A stretch of 5,389 nucleotides of DNA from Methanomassiliicoccaceae archaeon (lineage in GTDB: Archaea > Thermoplasmatota > Thermoplasmata > Methanomassiliicoccales > UBA472): NCBI GenBank assembly GCA_016919565.1, contig JACXTO010000080.1, positions 1-5,389 of the forward strand, in the 5' to 3' direction. The position numbers and the translations under genes were made by a program. Positions 1 through 5,389 of this stretch are shown here, one piece after another; position 1 is the stretch's first letter; each line of letters opens with the position of its first letter. The notes under the pieces were generated by a model that worked only from the letters and a program-made list of their open reading frames with translations, did not search any database and was not told the origin of the DNA.

Positions 1-499
1 CACAGCTGGACTGGTGGGGGACGCACAGCTCCTTGCCCGCTACATCAAGGCCGAGGTTGAGCTATACCGGCTCAAGCGACAGGCCCCGATGAGCGTCAAG
101 GCCGCCTCGACCCTGCTATCGAACATCCTCCACCGTGGAGGCGGGGCCGCGGGATACTATTACGTCGGCCTGATAATGGGCGGCTTCGACAAGGAGGGCG
201 GCCATGTCTACGGAATCGATGCGGCAGGTGGCTCCATCCGGGACAATTACGTGTCCGTCGGATCGGGGTCGTTGTTCGCATACGGTGTGCTCGAGGACAA
301 TTATAAGAAAGGGATGAGCGCGGAGGACGCCGTCGACATCGCCATCCGTGCCCTCAACGCCGCCATGAAGCGCGACTCGGCCAGCGGGGATGGGATGGCC
401 ATCGTAATGATCAACAAGGAAGGCTTCAAGGAGCTTCCCGAGGACGATGTGCGCAAGCGCGCCACCAAGCTCGGGATCGACTACCCGAAGTCCCGCTAA
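1..499 (+). CDS. psmB: Archaeal 20S proteasome beta subunit, C-terminal part (5' end outside window)
   Basis: This is the C-terminal 165 residues of the catalytic beta subunit of the archaeal 20S proteasome, the cytoplasmic threonine protease that degrades unfolded or tagged proteins. The frame is open from base 2 with no start, so the gene is truncated by the window edge; the GTG at 14 is an internal Val codon inside the conserved TAGLVGDAQ segment. Also visible are AEVELYRLKR, TLLSNIL, GIDAAGGS, the SVGSGS strand and KRDSASGDG. Asp (374-376) and Ser (383-385) of that last motif match the active-site-supporting Asp166 and Ser169 of the Thermoplasma enzyme (numbering recalled). The propeptide, nucleophile Thr1, Asp17 and Lys33 lie upstream and cannot be checked. 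The gene ends in TAA after a normal short C-terminus (KLGIDYPKSR). It is followed in the same direction by aCPSF1, a pairing I recall as common in Euryarchaeota. Family assignment is very secure. Confidence 0.96.
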   Translation, partial: TAGLVGDAQLLARYIKAEVELYRLKRQAPMSVKAASTLLSNILHRGGGAAGYYYVGLIMGGFDKEGGHVYGIDAAGGSIRDNYVSVGSGSLFAYGVLEDNYKKGMSAEDAVDIAIRALNAAMKRDSASGDGMAIVMINKEGFKELPEDDVRKRATKLGIDYPKSR

Positions 500-500
500 A

Positions 501-521
501 CCCCTTTCCCTTATTCAATTT
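501..521 (+). terminator. Pyrimidine/U-rich tract after psmB, possible terminator
   Basis: Directly after the psmB TAA, bases 501-512 are twelve pyrimidines in a row, followed by further T-rich sequence to 521. Archaeal termination, both intrinsic and FttA-dependent, uses U-rich RNA 3' ends, so this could end some psmB transcripts before the aCPSF1 promoter. The tract is broken by C residues and has no strong preceding hairpin, so readthrough into aCPSF1 is equally plausible. Confidence 0.3.
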
Positions 522-550
522 CAGAATTGTGCATTTCCTACCCATGTGGG

Positions 551-560
551 ATTAATCTAA
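551..560 (+). promoter_or_regulatory. TATA-like element for aCPSF1, placed for a leaderless transcript
   Basis: ATTAATCTAA is the most AT-rich box close upstream of the aCPSF1 ATG. Its centre is about 26 nt before the A of ATG 582. Archaeal TATA boxes usually sit about 25-30 bp upstream of the transcription start, so initiation would fall at or next to the start codon. No good Shine-Dalgarno sequence precedes the ATG (the nearest bases are GTGTGAACGGTTC), which fits a leaderless mRNA. The match to a TATA consensus is loose. Confidence 0.4.
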
Positions 561-581
561 AGCAAAAAGTGTGAACGGTTC

Positions 582-2489
582 ATGAGCGCAGAGAAGATAC
601 TAGAAGAGGCGAGAGAGCAGGTCCGCAAGATCGTGCCCTCGACCATCAACATCACTGAGATCGACTTCGAGGGTCCGGTCGTGGTGGTCTACACCAAGGA
701 CATGGAGGCCTTCGCCAACAACAACGACATCGTACGTCAGCTGGCCCAGGGGCTGAGGCGGCGCGTCGCCATCCGGCCCGACCCGGCGACACTTGCCGAC
801 CCGGAGTCGGTGGAGAAGCGCATCCGGGAGATAATCCCGGTAGAGGCGGAGATAACTGACATCTACTTCGAGCACGACACCGGCGAGGTGACCATCGAGG
901 CGCTGGCGCCTGGCCTGGTGATCGGCAAGCAGGGAGCGGTCCTCAACGAGATCAAGAAGGAGGTCGGTTGGGCCCCGAAGGTGGTGCGAGCGCCGCCGAT
1001 ACCCTCCAAGACCGTGTCCGAGATACGTGATTACCTGCGCCACGTGCAGGACGAGCGCAAGGACTTCCTGAAGAAGGTCGGACGACGCCTGGCAAGACAG
1101 AAGCTGGAGGGAGACTCCTGGCTGAGGATGACCGCGCTCGGCGGCTTCCGCGAGGTGGGCAGGAGCTGCACCATGCTCTCCACCAAGGAGAGCAAGATCC
1201 TCATCGATATAGGCATCCATCCATCGGATTTCGATCTGAAGCCGTTCACCAACGCTCCCGAGGTGCAGCCGCTCGATTCCATTGATGCGGTCGTGATCAC
1301 GCACGCACACTTGGACCATTGCGGCCTGCTGCCAGCCCTTTATAAATTGAAGTACGAGGGGCCGATCTATTGCACCCCCCCGACCAGGGACCTGATGTCG
1401 CTCATGCTCATCGACGCCCTGAAGGTCTCCGGGGGCGAGAACAAGAAGGTGCCTTACGAGTCGTCGCACGTCCGGGAGATGGTGAAGCACTGCATCACCC
1501 TGAAGTACGGCGAGACCACAGACATAGCGCCGGACATGCGCCTCACCTTCCAGAACGCGGGTCACATCCTTGGCTCGGCCGTCTGCCACTTCCACGTCGG
1601 CGATGGGCTGTACAACATCGCCTTCACCAGCGACATGAAGTTCGAGAGGACCTGGCTCTTCAACGCCACCGTGAACAAGTTCCCGAGATTGGAGACGCTG
1701 GTCATGGAATCCACCTACGGCGGATATCGCGACATCCAGCCGAGCAGGACAGACGCTGCCAACCAGCTGAAGGGGATAATCGAGCGCAGCCTGGCCAAGA
1801 AGGGCAAGATCGTCATCCCGGTGTTCGCCGTCGGACGATCGCAGGAGGTCATGCTGGTGCTGGAAGAGCTGATGCGAACTGGCAAGGTCGATACCGTCCC
1901 GGTCTACCTGGACGGGATGATCTGGGAGGCCACCGCAATCCACACTGCCTACCCGGAGTACTTGAATAGCCAGCTGCGCACCCAGATATTCCAGATGGGG
2001 CAGAACCCGTTCCTTTCGACAATCTTCAAGCGGGTGGAGTCCGGCGAGATGAGGGAGACCATCTGCCATGACGCGGAACCGCTGATCGTCCTCGCCACGA
2101 GCGGCATGATGAACGGCGGCCCGGTGATGGAGTACGTCAAGGCCTGGGCCGACGACGCCAACTCCACCTTGATCTTCGTAGGCTATCAGGCCGAGGGAAC
2201 GCTCGGGCGGCGCATCCAGAGGGGCGTCAGCGACATCACCCTTATGGACAAGGGCAAGCCGATCACCATCCAGTTCAAGATGGCCACCGAGATCGTCGAC
2301 GGCTTTTCCGGTCACTCTGACAGAAGGCAGCTGATCAACTACATCGCCACCCTGGAACCGAAGCCGGAGCGCATCATCATCGGGCACGGCGAGGAGCATA
2401 AGTGCACTGATCTGGCATCCGCCATCTACAAGAAGTTCAACATCGAGACCAGGGCACCTATGAATCTCGAGACCATTAGGATGAAGTGA
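582..2489 (+). CDS. fttA: aCPSF1/FttA: KH-domain beta-CASP ribonuclease, transcription termination factor
   Basis: This 635-residue protein is the archaeal CPSF73-like factor aCPSF1, also called FttA, which cleaves nascent RNA at U-rich 3' ends and releases RNA polymerase. Two N-terminal KH-like domains cover about residues 1-70 and 73-143; the first lacks a GxxG loop and the second has GKQG (115-118). The metallo-beta-lactamase core begins near 183 (MTALGGFREVGRSC). Its metal ligands are all present: D209, HAHLDH (241-246), H328 in NAGHILGS, and D351 in TSDMK. The beta-CASP part has E376 in MESTYGG, VFAVGRSQE, TSGMMNGGP (506-514) and GYQAEGTLGRR (534-544). The closing histidines are H578 in FSGHSD and H602 in GHGEE. 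Length and the conserved tail (NLETIRMK) match full-length homologues, which dimerise through the C-terminus. The MSAEKIL start aligns with family members. The catalytic set is intact, so it should be an active nuclease. It follows psmB by 82 bp and converges on taw1. Confidence 0.97.
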   Translation: MSAEKILEEAREQVRKIVPSTINITEIDFEGPVVVVYTKDMEAFANNNDIVRQLAQGLRRRVAIRPDPATLADPESVEKRIREIIPVEAEITDIYFEHDTGEVTIEALAPGLVIGKQGAVLNEIKKEVGWAPKVVRAPPIPSKTVSEIRDYLRHVQDERKDFLKKVGRRLARQKLEGDSWLRMTALGGFREVGRSCTMLSTKESKILIDIGIHPSDFDLKPFTNAPEVQPLDSIDAVVITHAHLDHCGLLPALYKLKYEGPIYCTPPTRDLMSLMLIDALKVSGGENKKVPYESSHVREMVKHCITLKYGETTDIAPDMRLTFQNAGHILGSAVCHFHVGDGLYNIAFTSDMKFERTWLFNATVNKFPRLETLVMESTYGGYRDIQPSRTDAANQLKGIIERSLAKKGKIVIPVFAVGRSQEVMLVLEELMRTGKVDTVPVYLDGMIWEATAIHTAYPEYLNSQLRTQIFQMGQNPFLSTIFKRVESGEMRETICHDAEPLIVLATSGMMNGGPVMEYVKAWADDANSTLIFVGYQAEGTLGRRIQRGVSDITLMDKGKPITIQFKMATEIVDGFSGHSDRRQLINYIATLEPKPERIIIGHGEEHKCTDLASAIYKKFNIETRAPMNLETIRMK

Positions 2490-2499
2490 AGGAAAATTT
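2479..2499 (-). terminator. Pyrimidine-rich tract downstream of taw1, possible terminator
   Basis: Read on the minus strand, 2499 down to 2479 begins AAATTTTCC and continues as an almost pure pyrimidine stretch just past the taw1 stop codon. It could provide the U-rich 3' end for the rfcL-taw1 transcript. It overlaps the last codons of fttA on the other strand, so the two convergent transcripts would overlap at their 3' ends. There is no obvious stem-loop, and the evidence is composition only. Confidence 0.3.
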
Positions 2500-2513
2500 G
2501 CCGTCGGATTAGC

Positions 2514-3440
2514 CTAAGGTTCCAGCTCCGTCCGTTGGTTCCTATCGCCCAGAAGCACCACTCGGCTGTCTGGCTTTTCCTTCAGCAGTTCGATGCCCAG
2601 CAATCCGGCCAGCTTGAGCCCGAACTCCGTCACTCGAGCATGCGAGGGCATGTTATCGATGCTCATCCTCTTCCTCGAATCGCCGACGAACACGAAGCCC
2701 TTCGGCTCGACGAACGTCGGGTCGGCGATCCTGTCCAGCGCGGCGTACTCATCCTCCCACCCCAGGTTCAGCCCCTGGACCAGGGTGTGCCGGATCACCG
2801 TGCGAGTGCTAAGCGAGGGCAGGACCTCCAGCGTCCGCATCAGCGATTCCCAGCCGTCCGAGACCCTGGGTTGGCAGGCGTCCAGGTAGACCTGCTTGTT
2901 CGGCGCTGCCACGGTGACGTAGAGCTGGGTCGGCAGAGCGTCGAGCTCCTCCAGCACCTTGGGGAAGGTGCCGTTCGTCACCAGGAAGGTGGTCATCCCC
3001 CGCCGATGGCACTGTTCAATGAAAGCTCCCAGGTGCGGGTACATCGTCGGCTCCCCGGCCAAGGAGATGGCGACATGCCTTGGCATCCTGGCTTCCTCGT
3101 ACATTGAGGTTTTGCAGCGCGCGTCGCCCTTGAAGCCGGTGACCATCAGCTTCTGTTCCGCGATCAGCTCCTCGAGCATCACCTCTGGGTCCTTCCAGCG
3201 CCGCTCCTCGCCCTCGAAACCCCGGACTCGCCAGCAGAACACGCACTCATGGGTGCAATCGTGCACCACCGGCGTCATCTGGAGGCAGCGATGGGAGCTC
3301 ATCCCGTAAAACTCCTGCTTGTAGCAGTGCCGCTCGTGGAGCATGGATTGCTTCATCCAATGGCAGAGCTTGACGGCCGCGTGATCCCCGCTCAGGTGGT
3401 ACTGCTGCTTCTCCAGTTTCTTCTTGAGCTCCTCTCTCAT
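2514..3440 (-). CDS. taw1: Archaeal TYW1: S-adenosylmethionine-dependent 4-demethylwyosine synthase (radical SAM)
   Basis: Taw1 condenses pyruvate-derived carbons onto N1-methyl-G37 of tRNA-Phe to form the tricyclic imG-14 (4-demethylwyosine), the second step of wyosine synthesis after Trm5. The 308-residue protein carries the radical SAM motif CxxxCxxC at C62, C66 and C69 (DCTHECVFCWR), a second 4Fe-4S cluster set C26, C39 and C52 (KLCHW, HCYK, HRCLQ), and K41, equivalent to the lysine proposed to bind pyruvate. ISLAGEPTMYP (about 126-135) is the SAM-binding GE region; VGDSRKRM and the C-terminal SRVVLLGDRN are typical of the wyosine-forming tail. The longest frame starts at GTG 3449, but ATG 3440 is preferred: AGGTG lies six bases before it, and the cysteine numbers then equal those recalled for the Methanocaldococcus enzyme. 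No flavodoxin domain is present, as expected for Archaea. It is co-oriented with and adjacent to rfcL and ends in TAG. Confidence 0.95.
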   Translation of the reverse strand: MREELKKKLEKQQYHLSGDHAAVKLCHWMKQSMLHERHCYKQEFYGMSSHRCLQMTPVVHDCTHECVFCWRVRGFEGEERRWKDPEVMLEELIAEQKLMVTGFKGDARCKTSMYEEARMPRHVAISLAGEPTMYPHLGAFIEQCHRRGMTTFLVTNGTFPKVLEELDALPTQLYVTVAAPNKQVYLDACQPRVSDGWESLMRTLEVLPSLSTRTVIRHTLVQGLNLGWEDEYAALDRIADPTFVEPKGFVFVGDSRKRMSIDNMPSHARVTEFGLKLAGLLGIELLKEKPDSRVVLLGDRNQRTELEP

Positions 3441-3446
3441 TTTCGG

Positions 3447-3451
3447 CACCT
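3447..3451 (-). promoter_or_regulatory. Shine-Dalgarno sequence of taw1, overlapping the rfcL stop
   Basis: On the minus strand AGGTG (3451 down to 3447) is complementary to the CACCU of the archaeal 16S rRNA 3' end. It sits six bases upstream of ATG 3440. Its first two bases are the AG of the rfcL TAG stop codon. This marks ATG 3440 as the translated start rather than the GTG inside the motif, and suggests translational coupling to rfcL. Confidence 0.7.
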
Positions 3452-4874
3452 AGTATTCGAACAGGCTCTTCTGCTTGGTCTCCTCGTTCTGTCGTTCCGA
3501 CTTCGGGGCCGGCGGCAACGCATCCAGCTTCACCGGCCTCAGGTCGTGCTCGTCGGACTCCCCGCTCCGCTTCTTGCCTAAGTCCTGTATGAGATGCTTG
3601 ACAGCGCTGGAATCGACCTTGCTGTCTAAAAGGAAAGCGGCCTCCTCCTGCTCCAGATGGAGCTCCTCGGTGGTGGCCAGGCGGAAATCCTTGTTCTTCT
3701 GGTAAAGCCATTTGAAATAGGGCAGGATATCGTGGGTCGCCTGCTTCATCGAAGTATGGCAGCTGGCGCCGATCTTAAGCGATACGGACGAGCGGACCAG
3801 CCGATTGGCCTTGTTGCGCGACATCTTCATGAGGTACATCGGGAACTGGTAGCGGACGTAATCGTTGTAGGGACGGCTTTTCACGGCGCACACGCCGAAG
3901 CTCATCAGGTCGGAGGCGTACGCCCAGAAGCGATAGTACTGCCGTTTCGAGACCCGGCCCAGGAATATGTCCGCCCTGGCCAGCATGTCGAAGCCTCGCA
4001 CCAGGTCCTCCGGCTCGTGATAGGCGTGGGGTAAGTTCTCCTCTATCCAGAGCAGATTGTGGCCGGGATCCTCCTGCATGTCCCGCATGGTATTCTTCGC
4101 CTTCATCGGGTTAGTGCCGTGGAATATCTCCGCCATAAGGTCGTAGTTGCTCTTCGCCGAGAGCCGGTTGTCGAGCATCAGCGCCTGCTCCTCCTTGATG
4201 TCGGGATTCCCCATGCCGATGGCCTGGAGGTCGTGGATCGCCGCCCTGAGGTCGCCGTTGCTGTTGTTGGCCAAAAGCTCAAGGACGCGGTCCGAGACGT
4301 TCAATCCCTGGTCGGCCGAGACCTTGCGGAGCACCATCTTCACCGTGGCCGTCTGGATCTTATTGAACCTGATCTGCAGCGTCTTCTCCTTTATCACCGA
4401 GCTCTTTCTGCTCAAGGCATAGAAGTCGTTGACGATAAGCACCAATGGCTGTTTGGTCTTGCTCACGATCTCGGAGAGAGCTGGCACGCCGCCATAATCG
4501 TCCTTTCCGAAGATATTGTCCGCCTCGTCCATTATGATGAGCTTCTTACGGCCCTCCTTCGTGGAGAGGTACTCGCCCTCGTTGGTGAACGTGTCGCTGA
4601 TCGACGCCCGGCCAGCGATCTGGCGTATGCTGTCGCCGTCCCGGTGCTCCGAGGCGTTCATCTCCACCAGGCCCCAGCTCATATCATTTGCCAGGGCGAT
4701 TGCCGAGGTGGTCTTGCCCACGCCCGGCGGGCCGAGCAATACGACCGCCCTCTTGAACGGGATGCCAGATTCCCACGAGACCCCCCATTCCTTGAGATCC
4801 TTGACGGCCTTCGGGTTCCCCACGACGTCCTTGAGCGACTTGGGGCGGTAGAGCTCGGTCCAATCATCGGACAT
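3450..4874 (-). CDS. rfcL: Replication factor C large subunit (clamp loader AAA+ ATPase)
   Basis: RFC-L joins RFC-S to form the archaeal clamp loader, which opens the PCNA ring and loads it at primer-template junctions using ATP. In this 474-residue protein the N-terminus WTELYRPKSLKDVVG is the RFC signature. Walker A is GPPGVGKTT (48-56), NASEHRDGDSIRQIAG (73-88) follows, Walker B is IIMDEADN (113-120), sensor 1 is N149 in LIVNDFYALS, and sensor 2 is GDLR (207-210). The helical collar follows to about residue 400, then a charged flexible tail ending in QKSLFEY (468-474), a PCNA-interacting (PIP) box at the extreme C-terminus. There is no intein. The longest frame starts at ATG 4889, but ATG 4874 is preferred because it gives the family-like N-terminus and lies about 27 nt from a TATA-like box. 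The stop is TAG, directly abutting the taw1 frame, which suggests an operon. Confidence 0.96.
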   Translation of the reverse strand: MSDDWTELYRPKSLKDVVGNPKAVKDLKEWGVSWESGIPFKRAVVLLGPPGVGKTTSAIALANDMSWGLVEMNASEHRDGDSIRQIAGRASISDTFTNEGEYLSTKEGRKKLIIMDEADNIFGKDDYGGVPALSEIVSKTKQPLVLIVNDFYALSRKSSVIKEKTLQIRFNKIQTATVKMVLRKVSADQGLNVSDRVLELLANNSNGDLRAAIHDLQAIGMGNPDIKEEQALMLDNRLSAKSNYDLMAEIFHGTNPMKAKNTMRDMQEDPGHNLLWIEENLPHAYHEPEDLVRGFDMLARADIFLGRVSKRQYYRFWAYASDLMSFGVCAVKSRPYNDYVRYQFPMYLMKMSRNKANRLVRSSVSLKIGASCHTSMKQATHDILPYFKWLYQKNKDFRLATTEELHLEQEEAAFLLDSKVDSSAVKHLIQDLGKKRSGESDEHDLRPVKLDALPPAPKSERQNEETKQKSLFEY

Positions 4875-4886
4875 TGGTGAACCAAT
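4873..4886. promoter_or_regulatory. Perfect dyad ATTGGT-GA-ACCAAT across the inferred rfcL transcription start
   Basis: The 14-bp element has two perfect 6-bp inverted arms around a 2-bp centre. It overlaps the first bases of ATG 4874 and ends about 12 bp upstream. If rfcL is transcribed leaderless, the element covers about -12 to +2, a place where archaeal repressors commonly block polymerase recruitment. It may also be chance, and no second copy was seen in the window. Confidence 0.3.
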
Positions 4887-4897
4887 CATACCATAGG

Positions 4898-4904
4898 TAA
4901 TAAA
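4898..4904 (-). promoter_or_regulatory. TATA-like box for the rfcL-taw1 operon
   Basis: The minus strand reads TTTATTA here, in an otherwise mixed-composition spacer. Its centre is about 27 nt upstream of ATG 4874, the spacing expected for initiation at the A of that ATG. It is only about 12 nt from the alternative ATG 4889, which would then fall upstream of the transcription start. This supports both a dedicated promoter and the shorter rfcL start. Confidence 0.5.
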
Positions 4905-4988
4905 TGTGCTTGATGGGGCAAGAAAAGTACATGAAACTTTGCTGTGTGAGGCTCATTACCGCTAGTATCGCCAGTTTATCGAATCCTT

Positions 4989-5321
4989 TCAACTTCTCTT
5001 TAGCTCTTGAGCGGGACGGTTTTCCCGATATTCAATTGCTTTCTCCCTTCCAATCTTGTAACCATAATAGCTGAAAACCACCCCAACGACCGTGAAGACT
5101 AACATAAGGATTAAACCGGCGATTCCAAAAAGTAGTGCCGAGAGGACCAGCGAAATCGCAGTCAAGACAATATACAATCTCATCCTGGCTCTCCATTGAT
5201 CACGAGTGACCGTGACCCTTGCAAGCATTAACCCCATCCACCAAGGACAATCATCATCAAAGATCAGGTATGGCTCATCATCCGCAATCGATGGCACTGT
5301 TCCAAGGTCTTTGTTAGACAT
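4989..5321 (-). CDS. Hypothetical small membrane protein with a two-helix hairpin
   Basis: I do not recognise this family. The 110-residue protein has a polar, acidic N-terminus (DDE at 14-16, DDD at 22-24) followed by CPWW (25-28) and a basic stretch RDQWRARMR (40-48). Residues 49-88 are then continuously hydrophobic, long enough for two membrane helices (about 49-66 and 69-88) with a tight GIAG turn. The C-terminal 22 residues are charged (YKIGREKAIEYRENR). There is no cleavable signal peptide. Positive residues on both sides of the hairpin suggest that both ends face the cytoplasm. ATG 5321 is the furthest-upstream start and has an AT-rich TATA-like box about 29 nt before it, but no Shine-Dalgarno sequence. 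Base composition (about 46% GC in counted lines) is well below the neighbouring core genes, which hints at an accessory or more recently acquired gene. It lies upstream of rfcL on the same strand, but a promoter intervenes, so it is probably not part of that operon. Confidence 0.7.
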   Translation of the reverse strand: MSNKDLGTVPSIADDEPYLIFDDDCPWWMGLMLARVTVTRDQWRARMRLYIVLTAISLVLSALLFGIAGLILMLVFTVVGVVFSYYGYKIGREKAIEYRENRPAQELKRS

Positions 5322-5345
5322 CAGACCGATTCATCATTATTTCCT

Positions 5346-5354
5346 GAATATTTC
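5346..5354 (-). promoter_or_regulatory. TATA-like element upstream of the small membrane-protein gene
   Basis: The minus strand reads GAAATATTC, with its AT core centred about 29 nt upstream of ATG 5321. As for the other promoters here, this spacing suggests a leaderless or nearly leaderless transcript, and no Shine-Dalgarno motif is visible before the ATG. The surrounding sequence is AT-rich in general, so the exact box is uncertain. Confidence 0.35.
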
Positions 5355-5389
5355 AAGTCTATTCACAGGCAGATCATATTTGTTAGGAG

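Noticed and set aside
14..16. GTG as the start of the first gene
   Set aside because: The frame is open upstream to base 2 and already reads the conserved TAGLVGDAQ of proteasome beta subunits; a GTG start would delete the whole catalytic N-terminal part.
600..2513. A very long open minus-strand frame opposite fttA (599 codons from ATG 2399; open without stop from the taw1 TAG)
   Set aside because: Its codons are in exact register with fttA codons, so it stays open simply because fttA almost never uses TTA, CTA or TCA; it closes at the CTA Leu codon at 600-602. The translation has no recognisable motifs, while the sense strand is an unambiguous conserved protein.
4059..4880. 273-codon plus-strand ORF opposite rfcL, and other plus-strand ORFs opposite taw1 and rfcL
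   Set aside because: These are shadows of high-GC coding sequence on the minus strand; the translations are Arg/Leu/Val-rich with no domain signature and lie wholly inside conserved genes.
4864..4956. 30-codon minus-strand ORF (starts MSLTQQSFMYF) overlapping the rfcL promoter and start
   Set aside because: It spans the TATA-like box and the rfcL start in a different frame, lacks a Shine-Dalgarno motif, and its length is expected by chance; treated as non-coding promoter sequence.
4896..4960. GGTAAT (4896-4901) and ATTACC (4955-4960) inverted pair in the rfcL upstream spacer
   Set aside because: The arms are only 6 bp and separated by over 50 bp with no supporting structure; likely coincidence.
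5381..5389. TTAGGAG at the right edge as a possible Shine-Dalgarno site for a plus-strand gene beyond the window
   Set aside because: It could lead a divergent gene, but no start codon is inside the window, so nothing can be supported.

Overview
The window looks like a chromosomal segment of a euryarchaeon. It has an archaeal-type 20S proteasome beta subunit, an archaeal KH/metallo-beta-lactamase/beta-CASP termination nuclease (aCPSF1/FttA), an archaeal TYW1 (Taw1) and an archaeal clamp-loader large subunit (RFC-L). High GC in these core genes (about 58-68% in lines counted by hand), close similarity of PsmB to the remembered Thermoplasma subunit, and TATA boxes placed for leaderless transcripts suggest a Thermoplasmatota lineage, perhaps Methanomassiliicoccales-like. 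That placement is an inference and has not been tested.

Layout. Left half, plus strand: the 3' end of psmB (1-499, cut by the window edge), an 82-bp spacer with a pyrimidine tract and a TATA-like element, then the complete aCPSF1/FttA gene (582-2489). Right half, minus strand, read right to left: a small two-helix membrane protein of unknown function (4989-5321), a spacer of about 114 bp with a promoter, rfcL (3450-4874), and taw1 (2514-3440). taw1 lies directly behind rfcL, and its Shine-Dalgarno sequence overlaps the rfcL stop codon. taw1 and fttA converge with only 24 bp between their stop codons. No stretch over 300 bp lacks a gene. I see no tRNA, rRNA, CRISPR array, transposon or long repeat.

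How the genes relate. The four recognised genes are information-processing and quality-control housekeeping: protein degradation (PsmB), RNA 3'-end formation and transcription termination (FttA), clamp loading for replication (RFC-L), and wyosine modification of G37 in tRNA-Phe (Taw1). psmB next to aCPSF1 is, as I recall, a recurrent euryarchaeal neighbourhood. rfcL-taw1 reads as a two-gene operon.

Start choices. For rfcL I chose ATG 4874 (TATA-like element about 27 nt upstream). For taw1 I chose ATG 3440 (AGGTG six bases upstream, and the cysteine numbering then equals that recalled for the Methanocaldococcus enzyme). Both are slightly shorter than the longest open frames.

I did not find a convincing undescribed system. 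The points most worth a second look are the in-frame amber codon that alone separates rfcL from taw1, a perfect 6-2-6 dyad across the inferred rfcL start site, and the AT-richer unrecognised membrane-protein gene at the right edge.
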